From contig JAFECT010000006.1 in the NCBI GenBank assembly GCA_018241995.1, positions 310,001 through 374,000 on the forward strand: DNA of 64,000 nt. Reading direction: 5' to 3'. Under the pieces are notes generated by a model. The model had not been told where the DNA came from. It searched no databases and worked only from the letters and a program-made list of their open reading frames with translations. This document shows positions 33,721 to 44,650 of this stretch, piece after piece; within the stretch, counting starts at the first letter, position 1; each line of letters starts with the position of its first letter. The position numbers and the translations under genes were made by a program. This DNA comes from Pseudomonadota bacterium (GTDB taxonomy: Bacteria > Pseudomonadota > Alphaproteobacteria > Caulobacterales > Caulobacteraceae).

Positions 33721-35022
33721 ATGAGCCTTCGCGTTCTGTTCGCCGCCCTTGTGGCGCTTGCGATTGCCGCCTCCCTGCCGATGACGCCGGCGCGGGCGGA
33801 CATCGTGGTGGACGTGAACCAGGGCCAGATTCAGCCGCTGCCGATCTCGATTGCGCCGTTCGGCGGAGAACACGGCGCCGACATCGCCCAGGTGGTGGGC
33901 GCGGACCTTGAGCGGTCGGGCTACTTCCGGATCGTCGATCCCTCGGCGTCCAGCGACAAGGGCCTGAACGTGGGCGTGGTCCCGCTGTTTCCCGCCTGGC
34001 GCCAGATCGGGGCCCAGGCCCTGGTCTCCGGCGGCGGGGCGATGGGCCCGGATGGGCGCCTGGGCTTCGACTATCGCCTCTGGGACGTGAACGGCGAGAA
34101 GCCGCTCGACGGCCAGCACTTCGTGGCCACGCCCGAGAACTGGCGCCGGGTCGCGCACAAGATCGCCGACGCGATCTACACCAAGCTGACTGGATACAAG
34201 GGCTACTTCGACACCCGCGTGGTGTTCGTGGCCGAGAGCGGGCCCAAGACCCACCGCAAGAAGCTCCTGACCATCATGGACCAGGACGGCGCCAATCCGC
34301 TCTATCTGTCGGACGGCTCCTACCAGGTGATGACGCCGCGCTATTCGTCCAACTCCCAGGAGGTCGTCTACATGGCCCTGGGCGACAACTTCACCCGCAT
34401 CTACCTGTTCAACATCGAGACCGGCCGCCAGGAACTGCTGACCGGCAAGATCACCGGCCTGGTGTCGGCGCCGCGCTTCTCGCCCGACGGCAACCGCGTG
34501 GCCTTCTCGGTGACCCGCGGCGGCAACTCCGACATCTGGCTGATGGACCTGAGGACCCGCACCGAGACGCGGCTGACGGTCGATCCCGGCATCGACACAT
34601 CGCCCTCGTTCTCGCCGGACGGGCGCCAGATCGTGTTCAACTCCGACCGCTCGGGCTCGCCGCAGCTCTATGTGATGAACACCGACGGTTCGGGCGTGCG
34701 GCGCCTGTCCCAGGGCGGCGGCCGCTACAACACCCCGGTCTGGAGCCCGACGGGCGAGCTGATCGCCTTCACCAAGCAGGACGGCGGGCGCTTCTCCATC
34801 GGGGTGATGAACCCGGACGGCTCGGGCGAGAAGATCCTGTCGACGAGCTACTTCGAGGAGGGCCCGACCTGGGCTCCCAACGGCCGCTACATCATGTTCC
34901 ACCGTGAGGCCGCCGCCGGCGATCCGCGCCTGTGGATGGTCGACGTCACCGGCCGCGTCGAGCGGCCGGCCCCCTACAGCCAGTCGGGGTCCGACCCCGC
35001 CTGGTCGCCGCTTCTGGACTGA
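33721..35022 (+). CDS. tolB: TolB, periplasmic beta-propeller of the Tol-Pal system
   Basis: The 433-residue protein has a signal peptide (about residues 1-28, ending A-R-A), an N-terminal domain with I-V-V-D-V-N-Q-G, and a six-bladed propeller with repeated S-P-D-G-x-x-I-x-F motifs ([27 protein letters not shown]). It binds Pal and TolA. It lies 129 bases after tolA with no clear terminator between them. Confidence 0.96.
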   Translation: MSLRVLFAALVALAIAASLPMTPARADIVVDVNQGQIQPLPISIAPFGGEHGADIAQVVGADLERSGYFRIVDPSASSDKGLNVGVVPLFPAWRQIGAQALVSGGGAMGPDGRLGFDYRLWDVNGEKPLDGQHFVATPENWRRVAHKIADAIYTKLTGYKGYFDTRVVFVAESGPKTHRKKLLTIMDQDGANPLYLSDGSYQVMTPRYSSNSQEVVYMALGDNFTRIYLFNIETGRQELLTGKITGLVSAPRFSPDGNRVAFSVTRGGNSDIWLMDLRTRTETRLTVDPGIDTSPSFSPDGRQIVFNSDRSGSPQLYVMNTDGSGVRRLSQGGGRYNTPVWSPTGELIAFTKQDGGRFSIGVMNPDGSGEKILSTSYFEEGPTWAPNGRYIMFHREAAAGDPRLWMVDVTGRVERPAPYSQSGSDPAWSPLLD

Positions 35023-35148
35023 TCCAAGCGTCGCCGTGCGCGCGTTTGGAGAATCCGGAACCCCTGTCTAGAACGTCGGGTTAGGCTCTAGGGTCTGCCC
35101 GGAAACTGCGAGATTTCCAGGCCGACCGGCCCGGTAGAAGAGGTGAGA

Positions 35149-35721
35149 ATGATGCTGCAAGCCACCCCCCGTACAGCCAGGATCGCACGCGGCGCCCTGG
35201 TGGCCCTGTCTCTGGCCCTCGTGGCGGCCTGCGCTTCCAAGCCTAAATACACGCCCGCAGTGCCCGTCGCCGAAGCGCCTCGCGCGCCCGCTGAGCCCGC
35301 GCCCCGCACCGCCCCGGCCGAGCCCGTGCAGTCGGGCCCGGCCCAGCCGATCCCCGGTTCCGAACAGGATTTCGTGATCAACGCCGGTGATCGCGTCTAT
35401 TTCGACTTCGACCAGTTCGCCATCCGCCCGGACGGCGGCTCGGTGCTGGACGCCCAGGCCGCCTGGCTTGGCCGCTATCGCAACGTGCGAGTCCGTATCG
35501 AAGGCAATTGCGACGAACGCGGCACCCGCGAGTACAACTTCGCGCTCGGCGCCCGCCGCGCCCAGGCTGTGCGCGACTATCTGGTCGCCCGCGGCATCGA
35601 CGCGGCTCGCATCGACGTGATCTCCTACGGCAAGGAACGCCCGATCGACCCGGGTTCGACCGAGGACGCCTGGGCCAAGAACCGCAACGGCCACACGCAG
35701 ATCACCGCCGGCGCGCGCTGA
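35149..35721 (+). CDS. pal: Pal, peptidoglycan-associated lipoprotein
   Basis: The 190-residue outer-membrane lipoprotein has a signal peptide and lipobox L-V-A-A-C near residue 29, a Pro/Ala-rich linker, and an OmpA-like domain from about residue 75: V-Y-F-D-F-D-Q-F-A-I, E-G-N-C-D-E-R-G-T-R-E-Y-N, A-L-G-A-R-R-A-Q-A-V and S-Y-G-K-E-R-P. This binds peptidoglycan and links it to the outer membrane. Another ATG at 35152 is equally possible. Confidence 0.96.
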   Translation: MMLQATPRTARIARGALVALSLALVAACASKPKYTPAVPVAEAPRAPAEPAPRTAPAEPVQSGPAQPIPGSEQDFVINAGDRVYFDFDQFAIRPDGGSVLDAQAAWLGRYRNVRVRIEGNCDERGTREYNFALGARRAQAVRDYLVARGIDAARIDVISYGKERPIDPGSTEDAWAKNRNGHTQITAGAR

Positions 35722-35744
35722 TCTTAGCCTCGTTGACATTCGAA

Positions 35745-35774
35745 GGGGCCGGACGGCGACGTCCGGCCCCTTTT
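35745..35774 (+). terminator. Terminator after pal
   Basis: A perfect 10-bp stem (GGGGCCGGAC at 35745-35754 with GTCCGGCCCC at 35761-35770), a 6-base loop and TTTTCTT. This splits pal from cpoB, which must have its own promoter or depend on read-through. Confidence 0.9.
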
Positions 35775-35826
35775 CTTATGCCGGTCCCGGCCCCATTGTG
35801 GCCGAACTGGCGTGGAAGCTGACACC

Positions 35827-36741
35827 ATGACCGCAAGACGAATTGTATCCGGCGTTGTTCTCGCCTCGCTGCTGGGCGCAGCGACCGCCCTCGCGCAGGA
35901 TGCGCCCGCGACCTCGCCGGCCGGCCCGCCGCCCGAGACCCAGTGGGACAAGAAGCGCCTGGACCGTCTCGACCGCGACGTCGAGCGGCTGGAGAACACC
36001 ATCGCGCGAATGAAGCCGGACAAGGCCCCGCCGAACCTGATCGAGCCTGATCCGGAAGTGATCGCCCTGACCGCGCGCCTGGACGAACTGACCGCGCGGC
36101 TGAACGACGACGAGCAGGCCATGCGCAAGGTCAACGCCCAGTTCGACACCGTCTCCATCGAGCTCAGCAAGAGCCGCCAGGCCGAGGCACAGGCCCGGTC
36201 CGACAACCAGGCCCTGCTGACCAAGATCGGCGAGCTGGAAGGCCGCATCGTCGCGCTGGAGAAGGCGGCCGAAGACGCCAAGGCGGCGCAGGCGGCCCAG
36301 GCCACGACAACGACCACGACGGGCGAGGCGGCGCCCGCGACCAGCGGCGACGCCGCCGCCGACTTCAAGGCGGCCAAGGCCTTGATGCTAAGCCAGGATT
36401 TCGCCGGCGCCGCCCAGGGCTTCCAGGCCTATATCGACCACTATCCGAACGGCCCGCAGGTGGCCGAGGCCCACTATCAACTCGGCGAGGCCTACTTCGC
36501 CTCTAAGGATCCGAACACCGCCGCCTCGCACTACTACGAGGCGCTGAAGGGCGGCGGGGCCAAGGCCAAATGGGCGCCGGAGGCCACGGTGGGGCTGGCC
36601 AGTTCGCTGCAGCTGACCGGCCACGCGAAGGAGGCCTGCGCGGCGGTGGCGGAGTTCGACCGGCGCTACGCCAAGGAGGCGCCCGCTTCGGTCAAGCGCC
36701 GGGCGGCGGCGGTCAAGACCCAGGCCAAGTGCGCGGCCTGA
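35827..36741 (+). CDS. cpoB: CpoB (YbgF), periplasmic coordinator of Tol-Pal and cell-wall synthesis
   Basis: The 304-residue protein has a signal peptide (about 1-24, ending A-L-A), a coiled coil (about 45-140), a Thr-rich linker (about 160-180), and C-terminal TPR repeats (Y-P-N-G-P-Q-V-A-E-A-H-Y-Q-L-G-E-A-Y-F). CpoB coordinates penicillin-binding protein PBP1B with Tol-Pal in E. coli. The tail overlaps the tilS start by 13 bases, so translation may be coupled. Confidence 0.93.
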   Translation: MTARRIVSGVVLASLLGAATALAQDAPATSPAGPPPETQWDKKRLDRLDRDVERLENTIARMKPDKAPPNLIEPDPEVIALTARLDELTARLNDDEQAMRKVNAQFDTVSIELSKSRQAEAQARSDNQALLTKIGELEGRIVALEKAAEDAKAAQAAQATTTTTTGEAAPATSGDAAADFKAAKALMLSQDFAGAAQGFQAYIDHYPNGPQVAEAHYQLGEAYFASKDPNTAASHYYEALKGGGAKAKWAPEATVGLASSLQLTGHAKEACAAVAEFDRRYAKEAPASVKRRAAAVKTQAKCAA

Positions 36742-38036
36742 CGGCCCGCGCGCGCGAACCCGACTCCGACCTGAGATCGCGGGTCGCCGCGGAGCTCGAC
36801 GCGCGCCTTGAGCGGCACGTCGATGCGCCTGTGGCCCTGGCCCTCTCCGGCGGAGGGGATTCCGTTGCCTTGCTGGCGCTTGCCGCCGACTGGGCCAAGG
36901 CCAACGGCAGGCCTCTGCTCGCGCTGACGGTCGATCATGGCCTGCAGCCGCAGAGCGGTGACTGGACCCGCTTCGCCGGCGAACTGGCGCGTGACTTCGG
37001 TGCGAAGTGGCGCCCGCTGGCCTGGACCGACCCCAAGCCTTCGACCGGCCTGCCCGCCGCCGCCCGCGACGCGCGCCACGCCCTGATCGCCGACGCCGCG
37101 CGTGGAGCCGGCGCCCGCGTCGTGCTGTTTGCCCACACCCTGGATGACATCGGGGAGAGCGAGGCCATGCGCGCCGAGGGCTCTACCCTCGGAAGGCTCA
37201 GCGCCTGGGCTCCCTCGCCCGCGTGGCCGGAGGGGCGGGGCCTGTTCCTGCTTCGCCCGCTGCTCGGCGCCACGCGGGCGGAGTTGCGGGACTTTCTGCG
37301 GGCGGAGGGCCTGGCCTGGATCGAGGACCCCGCCAACACCGACCCGCGCTACGCCCGAGCCCGCGCCAGGGCGGCCGGGCAGGGCGTTGTCGCCGCAGCC
37401 AAGCCGGTGCGCCACGATCTGGCCAGCTTGGCGGCCCGCGCGCGCACCGATGCGGGCGGGACGGTCCATATTCCTCGTGGCGCCCTTGCCGCGGACGGAG
37501 CGATGGCCTTCATGTCGGTCGCCTTGGTCTGCGCAGGCGGAGGGCGACGCACCCCGCGCGGCGACCGGCTGGCGATCCTGTTGGCGAGATTGAGATCGCG
37601 GGAGGCCTTCACCGCCACCCTCGTCGGCGCGCGCGTCGAGGCGGGGGGCGACCAGATTCTGATCACCCGCGACGCCGGCGAGTTGGCGCGGGGCGGTCTG
37701 AAGCCCCTGACGGTCAAGGCCAGTGAGACTGTGGTCTGGGACGGCCGCTTCGAGTTCGTCGCCGAGCGCGCCGGAGAGGTGCGCGCGTTGAAGGGCCTGC
37801 AAAGCCGCCTCTCGCCCGCCGACCGCGCGCTCGTGGCGCGCCTGCCCGCCATGGCGCGGCCCGGCGTACCGGTGTTGGTCGGTGACGAGACCTTAAGCCC
37901 CTTGCCCGCATGTTCGCTGGTTCAGGCGCACTGCCTGGTCGGCGCGCGTCTGGCGGCGGCCTGCGGCGTGTTCGCGCATGAGCAAGAGATCGCTGTTCTG
38001 TCGCGTGGCGAACGGGCGGCGGCCTCCCTATGTTGA
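36729..38036 (+). CDS. tilS: tRNA(Ile)-lysidine synthase
   Basis: The 435-residue protein, counted from a GTG start at 36729, has the PP-loop ATP site S-G-G-G-D-S at residues 40-45, then T-V-D-H-G-L-Q, R-D-A-R-H-A-L and H-T-L-D-D-I-G-E. It adds lysine to the wobble C of tRNA-Ile(CAU). The usual form H-x-x-D-D-Q is H-T-L-D-D-I here, a small deviation at the substrate site. The start overlaps cpoB. Its position before ftsH is normal. Confidence 0.88.
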   Translation: MRGLTARAREPDSDLRSRVAAELDARLERHVDAPVALALSGGGDSVALLALAADWAKANGRPLLALTVDHGLQPQSGDWTRFAGELARDFGAKWRPLAWTDPKPSTGLPAAARDARHALIADAARGAGARVVLFAHTLDDIGESEAMRAEGSTLGRLSAWAPSPAWPEGRGLFLLRPLLGATRAELRDFLRAEGLAWIEDPANTDPRYARARARAAGQGVVAAAKPVRHDLASLAARARTDAGGTVHIPRGALAADGAMAFMSVALVCAGGGRRTPRGDRLAILLARLRSREAFTATLVGARVEAGGDQILITRDAGELARGGLKPLTVKASETVVWDGRFEFVAERAGEVRALKGLQSRLSPADRALVARLPAMARPGVPVLVGDETLSPLPACSLVQAHCLVGARLAAACGVFAHEQEIAVLSRGERAAASLC

Positions 38037-38082
38037 GGCTGTTTCGGCGCTCCCTCCCCGGAGCCCCTAGGTCGAGGTCGGA

Positions 38083-39990
<1,908 letters not shown>

Positions 39991-40016
39991 GGCTGAAAGC
40001 CAGTCTGACCAGATGC

Positions 40017-40050
40017 GGCGGTCGCCTTCGGGCGGCCGCCGTTTTCGTTT
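40017..40050 (+). terminator. Terminator after ftsH
   Basis: GGCGGTCGCC (40017-40026) and GGCGGCCGCC (40031-40040) form a 10-bp stem with one G-T pair around a TTCG loop, followed by GTTTTCGTTT. Confidence 0.8.
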
Positions 40051-40079
40051 GACCGCCAACATCTCTATCGTCGGCCCTC

Positions 40080-40883
40080 ATGCAGAGACCCCGGATCATG
40101 GGGGCGGTGAACGTCACCCCCGACAGTTTCTCCGACGGCGGGCGGTTCTTCGATCCGGCGCGGGCGGTGGCGCATGGGCTGGAACTGGCGGCCCAGGGCG
40201 CGGACCTGCTCGACGTCGGCGGCGAGAGCACCCGGCCGGGCGCTGAGCCTGTCGCGGTCGCCGAGGAGATCGGTCGGGTCGTGCCGGTCATCGAAGGACT
40301 GAAGGCGGCCGGCGTGCCGATCTCGATCGACACGCTCAAGCCCGAAGTGGCCCGGGCGGCCGTGGCGGCGGGCGCGACGATCTGGAACGACGTGACGAGC
40401 CTGTCCGCGCCGGGGAGCCTGGAGACGGCCGCCGAGCTCGGCTGCGGCGTGGTGCTGATGCATATGCAGGGCGAGCCGCGGACCATGCAGCAGGCGCCGC
40501 GCTACGACGATGTTCTGGGCGAGGTCGAGGCCTACCTCCTGGCCCGAGCCGAGGCGGCCATCTCGGCGGGCGTGAGGCGCGACGGCGTCTGGATCGACCC
40601 CGGCATCGGCTTCGGCAAGACCCTGGCCCACAACCTCGCCCTGCTGCGGAGCCTCGACCGTCTCGCCGGGCACGGCTTCCCACTGGTCTTGGGCGTCAGC
40701 CGAAAGAGCTTCCTGAAAGCCATCGACGCGGAAGCGGCCGAGGCCTCAGACCGCCTGGGCGGATCGTTGGCCGCCGCGCTTTGGGGCGCCCGGCAAGGGG
40801 CCGCGGTTCTGCGCGTGCACGACGTGCGCGAGACGCGTCAGGCGCTGGCGACTTGGGCGGCGATCGAAGGCGAGGGGCGGTGA
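40080..40883 (+). CDS. folP: Dihydropteroate synthase
   Basis: The 267-residue TIM-barrel enzyme joins p-aminobenzoate to dihydropterin pyrophosphate in folate synthesis; it is the target of sulfonamides. It shows G-A-V-N-V-T-P-D-S-F-S-D-G-G near residue 9, D-V-G-G-E-S-T-R-P-G near 44-53, and the later S-R-K-S-F loop. The reading frame begins at ATG 40080, with no strong ribosome binding site, 30 bases after the ftsH terminator. Confidence 0.96.
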   Translation: MQRPRIMGAVNVTPDSFSDGGRFFDPARAVAHGLELAAQGADLLDVGGESTRPGAEPVAVAEEIGRVVPVIEGLKAAGVPISIDTLKPEVARAAVAAGATIWNDVTSLSAPGSLETAAELGCGVVLMHMQGEPRTMQQAPRYDDVLGEVEAYLLARAEAAISAGVRRDGVWIDPGIGFGKTLAHNLALLRSLDRLAGHGFPLVLGVSRKSFLKAIDAEAAEASDRLGGSLAAALWGARQGAAVLRVHDVRETRQALATWAAIEGEGR

Positions 40884-40884
40884 G

Positions 40885-41226
40885 CTAGAAGTTCACCTGG
40901 TCCTTGTGCTGGAACACCCAGGTCGAGAAGTAGTCGGGATCCTCGATCTCCTCGCCGGTGGTCTCCAGCTTGTACATGCCGCGCGGGGCCTTCCCGAACT
41001 TCTTGAGGTCGGCGGGCAGGGCCAGCTTCTTGCCGGCCTGGGCGCCGTGCAGCTCGATCCAGATGCCTTCCTTGCGGTCGATCTGGGTGATGATGCCGTA
41101 GGTCTGCTCGTACAACACCGCCCGGCCCGTGGCGTCCACGTGCTTGAGCTCCACCAGGGTCAGCTTGCCGATCATGCTCGGCGCTTCTTTCCAGGTCGGG
41201 TGTACGACGTCAGTCACTTGGTTCAT
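40885..41226 (-). CDS. Hypothetical protein
   Basis: A 113-residue protein that appears to be rich in beta strands (W-I-E-L-H-G, Y-G-I-I-T-Q-I, R-G-M-Y-K-L). It has no signal peptide, membrane segment or recognised motif. It is convergent with folP (one base between stop codons) and divergent from thiD. It looks like a real gene because it has clean coding structure and a normal start, but its function is unknown. Confidence 0.65.
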   Translation of the reverse strand: MNQVTDVVHPTWKEAPSMIGKLTLVELKHVDATGRAVLYEQTYGIITQIDRKEGIWIELHGAQAGKKLALPADLKKFGKAPRGMYKLETTGEEIEDPDYFSTWVFQHKDQVNF

Positions 41227-41339
41227 CGGGGCCTCCGAGGCCGAACCTAGCCCAGGCCGTGGCGCGCGTGAACCGGGCCCGTGAAGTCCGCTGATGAAGT
41301 CGTCTGGCGCCGGCGCCGGCGCGCGGCTATGGCTCGGCG

Positions 41340-42149
41340 ATGACGAAGACCATGGGACGGGTGTTGATCGTCGCCGGATCGGACTCCGGGGGCGGGGCCG
41401 GGGTGCAGGCCGACATCAAGGCGGTGACCGCCATGGGCGCCTATGCCGCGACCGCCATCACCGCCATCACCGTGCAGGACACCCTCGGCGTCCACGACGT
41501 CTTCCCGATCCCGCCGGAGGTGGTCCGCGCCCAGGCCGAGGCTGTGCTGGCCGACATCGGGGCCGACGCGATCAAGACCGGCATGCTGGGCGACGTGGCG
41601 ATGGTCGAGACGGTCGCCGCGTTGCTGAGCGGGCCGGGCAGGGGCGTTCCCGCCGTGATCGACCCGGTGATGGTCGCCAAGGGCGGCTCGGCGCTGCTGC
41701 CCGCGCAGGCGGTCGAGGCTGTGAAGACGCTTCTGGTCCCTCGCGCGGACCTGCTCACGCCTAATGCGCCGGAGGCCGGGGTCCTGACCGGCATCGCCGT
41801 CGCCTCGCTCGGCGACGCGCGCCGCGCGGCCGAGCGCTTGCTGGCGATAGGGGCCAAGGCCGTGCTGCTCAAGGGCGGCCATGTGCCGGGCGATACCGTC
41901 GTCGATCTGCTGCTCACCGCCGAGGGTGAGAGCCTGTTCGAGGGGCCTCGCATCGACACGCGGCACACGCATGGGACCGGCTGCACCCTGGCCTCGGCCG
42001 TAGCGGCCGGCGTGGCCAAGGGGCTGCCCCTGGCGGCCGCTGTCGCCGAAGCCTGGGCTTATGTCGCCGAGGCGATCCGCCAGGCGCCGGGCCTGGGGCG
42101 CGGCCACGGCCCGCTCGATCACGGCTGGCCGTTGAGGGGAGGGGCATGA
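41340..42149 (+). CDS. thiD: Bifunctional HMP/HMP-phosphate kinase
   Basis: The 269-residue ribokinase-fold enzyme phosphorylates HMP twice to HMP pyrophosphate, the partner of the ThiE substrate. Motifs include A-G-S-D-S-G-G-G-A-G-V-Q-A-D-I-K-A near the start, A-I-K-T-G-M-L-G-D near 76-84, P-V-M-V-A-K-G-G, and T-H-T-H-G-T-G-C-T-L-A-S-A near 205 with the catalytic Cys-containing anion hole. It overlaps the next gene by four bases (ATGA). Confidence 0.95.
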   Translation: MTKTMGRVLIVAGSDSGGGAGVQADIKAVTAMGAYAATAITAITVQDTLGVHDVFPIPPEVVRAQAEAVLADIGADAIKTGMLGDVAMVETVAALLSGPGRGVPAVIDPVMVAKGGSALLPAQAVEAVKTLLVPRADLLTPNAPEAGVLTGIAVASLGDARRAAERLLAIGAKAVLLKGGHVPGDTVVDLLLTAEGESLFEGPRIDTRHTHGTGCTLASAVAAGVAKGLPLAAAVAEAWAYVAEAIRQAPGLGRGHGPLDHGWPLRGGA

Positions 42150-42718
42150 GCAACCTCGAGGCTCGCCTGACCGAGATGGTGCGCGCCAGCCCGCGCCTGA
42201 TGCGGGTCCTGTCGACCGCGCGTGAGCTGGACTTGCCGGACTGGCGCATCGTCTCCGGCGCCGTCTACCAGACCGCCTGGAACGCCCTGACCGGCCGCGA
42301 TCCGGATTACGGGCTGAAGGACTACGACCTCTGCTACTTCGATCCCGACACCTCCTACGAGGCGGAGGACGTCTTCATCCGGCGCGCGGCCGCGGCCTTC
42401 GAGCCGCTGCTGTCGGAACTGGTGGAGGTGCGCAACCAGGCCCGCGTGCACCTGTGGTTCGAAGGCAAGTTCGGCGAGCCCTACACCGCCCTGGCGCGTA
42501 CCGACGAGGCCCTGGAGCGCTTCGTCGCCACCGCGTTTGCGGTAGGCGTGCGGCTGGAGGCGGACGACCGCATCAGCATCGCCGCGCCCTTCGGCCTGGA
42601 GGATCTGTTCGCCCTGCAACTCAGGCCCAATCCGACCCGGCCCCTGGCGACCGGCTGGGCCAGGGCCACCGCCTCGGCCAAGGCGCGCTGGCCCGAGGTC
42701 GTCATCCTCGAACCGTAG
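42146..42718 (+). CDS. Nucleotidyltransferase-like protein (COG3575 family)
   Basis: The 190-residue protein resembles the DUF925/COG3575 family, annotated as nucleotidyltransferase-like. Signature segments are L-P-D-W-R-I-V-S-G-A-V-Y-Q-T-A-W-N-A-L-T-G-R and G-L-K-D-Y-D-L-C-Y-F-D, where the D-x-D is a likely metal site, and then a final F-G-L-E-D-L-F-A-L-Q-L-R-P-N-P. The start overlaps the thiD stop. The true substrate is unknown. Confidence 0.8.
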   Translation: MSNLEARLTEMVRASPRLMRVLSTARELDLPDWRIVSGAVYQTAWNALTGRDPDYGLKDYDLCYFDPDTSYEAEDVFIRRAAAAFEPLLSELVEVRNQARVHLWFEGKFGEPYTALARTDEALERFVATAFAVGVRLEADDRISIAAPFGLEDLFALQLRPNPTRPLATGWARATASAKARWPEVVILEP

Positions 42719-42721
42719 GGC

Positions 42722-43189
42722 TCAGGCCTTGCCGCGCCGATAGACGTCGCGATCCAGCTTTTCCATGTCGCGCGTCGCATCCGCGGTCACGAAGCCGAAG
42801 CTCGCATAGAGACCGTGGGCGTCCTTGGTCGCCAGCATCCAGCGTCTGAGGCCCTGCAGCTCCGGGTGCTGCTCGACATAGGCCACCAGCCGCTTGCCCA
42901 GGCCCCGCCCGCGATAGGCTTCGTCGATCCACACGTCGCACAGCCAGGCGAAGGTGGCGCGGTCGGTGACCACGCGCGCGAAGCCGGCCATGACCCCGTC
43001 CGGCGCATAGACGCCGACGCTCAACGAATTGGCGACCGAGCGCGCGAAGATGTCGGCCGGGATGCCCTGGGCCCAATAGCTCTCTCCCGAAATCCAGCGG
43101 AAGGCGCGGTCCAGGTCCAGGCGCTCGCGCGCGTCGCTGAATTGGAAGCCGTCGGCGTCTTGGGTCTCGTGCGCTGGCTTTGAGGTCAC
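42722..43189 (-). CDS. GNAT family N-acetyltransferase
   Basis: The 155-residue protein carries the acetyl-CoA motif A (W-I-D-E-A-Y-R-G-R-G-L-G-K-R-L-V) and the common later helix L-Y-A-S-F-G-F. The sequence W-x-S-G-E-S-Y-W-A-Q-G-I-P near residue 35 is typical of one small-molecule GNAT subfamily. It is convergent with the COG3575 gene and divergent from the PhzF gene. The substrate is unknown. Confidence 0.85.
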   Translation of the reverse strand: MTSKPAHETQDADGFQFSDARERLDLDRAFRWISGESYWAQGIPADIFARSVANSLSVGVYAPDGVMAGFARVVTDRATFAWLCDVWIDEAYRGRGLGKRLVAYVEQHPELQGLRRWMLATKDAHGLYASFGFVTADATRDMEKLDRDVYRRGKA

Positions 43190-43240
43190 CGGGGTCTCTC
43201 ACGATGGAAAACGCCGTTCGCCTAGCGTATCTGCAGCCCC

Positions 43241-44053
43241 ATGCGCCAGTGGACCGTCGACGCCTTCGCCGCCCAGCCCTTCAGGGGCAATCCCGCCTGC
43301 GTGGTCGAGCCGCTCGATGCGTGGCGCGATGATGCCTGGATGCAGGCCCTGGCGCGCGAGAACAACCAGGCCGAAACCGCCTTCCTGCTGAAGACCAGCC
43401 GCCCCGACCGGTTCGGGCTTCGCTGGTTCACACCGGGCATGGAGGTGCCGCTGTGCGGCCACGCCACTTTGGCGTCCGGCCACGTGCTGCTGCACGAACT
43501 GGGGGTCGGGGCCGAGGCGATCACCTTCGAGACGCGGTTCTCGGGTGAGCTGATCGTGGGCCGCAAGGCCGGGGCCTATGAGATGGACTTCCCCGCCGAT
43601 CCGCCGCGCCAAGTGGAAATTCCCGCGGGCCTTGCCGAGGCGTTGGGCGCCCAGCCGGTCGAGGCCTGGAGCGCGGCCTATTTCGTGGCCTTGTTCGAGG
43701 ACGCCGAAACGATCCGGCGGATGAAGCCCGATCTGGCGCTGGTGGCGACCCAGGGCGGCGAAGCGACCGGCGGCCCCGGCCAGATCTGCGTGGCGGCCCT
43801 GTCGGGTGAAGGCGGCGTCGATGTGGTCGACCGGTTCTTCGCGCCCGGCTGCGGCGTGCCCGAGGATCCCACCACCGGCTCGATGCACTGCATCCTGGGA
43901 CCGCTCTATGCCGAAAAGCTCGGCCGCCCGACGGTGCGGTTCCACCAGGCGTTTCCGGGGCGGGGCGGCAATGTCGAGACCGAACTGCATGGCGAGCGCA
44001 TCCTGATCCGCGGCCAAGCCTTCACCACGGTCGAAAGCGTGCTCAGGGTGTGA
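43241..44053 (+). CDS. PhzF family isomerase-like protein
   Basis: The 270-residue protein is a PhzF-fold member: [17 protein letters not shown] at the start, N-N-Q-A-E-T-A-F near residue 45 (Glu is the catalytic acid of PhzF), L-C-G-H-A-T-L-A near 70, and the C-terminal half [13 protein letters not shown]. The family includes an isomerase of phenazine synthesis, but most members, including this one, have no known substrate and no phenazine genes nearby. Confidence 0.9.
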   Translation: MRQWTVDAFAAQPFRGNPACVVEPLDAWRDDAWMQALARENNQAETAFLLKTSRPDRFGLRWFTPGMEVPLCGHATLASGHVLLHELGVGAEAITFETRFSGELIVGRKAGAYEMDFPADPPRQVEIPAGLAEALGAQPVEAWSAAYFVALFEDAETIRRMKPDLALVATQGGEATGGPGQICVAALSGEGGVDVVDRFFAPGCGVPEDPTTGSMHCILGPLYAEKLGRPTVRFHQAFPGRGGNVETELHGERILIRGQAFTTVESVLRV

Positions 44054-44055
44054 GA

Positions 44056-44079
44056 AAGGGCGCAGTCTCGCGACCGCGC
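44056..44079 (-). terminator. Terminator of the first small exported-protein gene
   Basis: On the minus strand GGGCGCGGTC and GACTGCGCCC form a stem with one mismatch around GCGA, followed by TTTCTC. It sits between this gene and the convergent PhzF gene and may serve both. Confidence 0.65.
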
Positions 44080-44106
44080 CCCTCTCAATTCAGACCTCAG
44101 ACGCCC

Positions 44107-44442
44107 TTAGTAGCGATGATAGCCGCGTACCGGGGCGTTGTGCTTCTTGGCGAAGACGCGAGCGCTCAGACGATCGAAGCGGACCTGCAGATCGGCGCGC
44201 TCACGCATGTCCAGCCGGCCACCGCTCATGCGATAGCGGTCTTCGAGGCGTTCGAGGTTGCGCAGGTCCAGGCGCAGGTTGGTGGCCTCGCGGCGGGTCA
44301 GTTCGCCGGAGCGGATGCCCTGGTTGATGCGCTGGGTGAGGTTGGCTTCGCGATCACGCACCGAGGTCCAGGCCTGGGCCGACGCCGGCACGGCCGCGCT
44401 AACGGCGGCGATGGCGGCGAGGGAAGCGATGAGGGTCTTCAT
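44107..44442 (-). CDS. Small exported protein, paralogue 1
   Basis: A 111-residue protein with a signal peptide (M-K-T-L-I-A-S-L-A-A-I-A-A-V-S-A-A-V-P-A-S-A) followed by a highly charged, helical mature region: R-I-N-Q-G-I-R-S-G-E-L-T-R-R-E-A, E-R-L-E-D-R-Y-R and G-R-L-D-M-R-E-R-A-D-L. The same pattern occurs in the next gene upstream, so the two are paralogues from a tandem duplication. Such small Arg/Glu-rich periplasmic proteins are common in Caulobacterales, with no known function. Confidence 0.75.
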   Translation of the reverse strand: MKTLIASLAAIAAVSAAVPASAQAWTSVRDREANLTQRINQGIRSGELTRREATNLRLDLRNLERLEDRYRMSGGRLDMRERADLQVRFDRLSARVFAKKHNAPVRGYHRY

Positions 44443-44582
44443 GTCTGCTACTCCTGATTCTTGAGGTCGTTTCCCGGGGAGGGGATCGACCCGCTTAGGG
44501 GACCACTGTCCCGCTGACCCCAGGCTGAACGGTCGTTCGCCGAATCCGTTCATCGAAAAAGCCGCCCGCCTGCCGCCTTGCC

Positions 44583-44620
44583 AAAAAAGAAAGCGGCGCG
44601 AGCCCGAAGACCCGCGCCGC
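44583..44620 (-). terminator. Terminator between the two paralogous exported-protein genes
   Basis: On the minus strand GCGGCGCG and CGCGCCGC pair around a 12-base loop, followed by TTTCTTTTTTGG. This ends the upstream paralogue's transcript, so the two copies are separate units. Confidence 0.85.
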
Positions 44621-44650
44621 CATCCCCTCTGGCGTCTTGTTGAGGCGCGA

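Noticed and set aside
43241-44053. Phenazine biosynthesis locus
   Set aside because: Only a PhzF-fold protein is present. No phzA-G genes are adjacent, and PhzF-like proteins are common in bacteria that make no phenazine.
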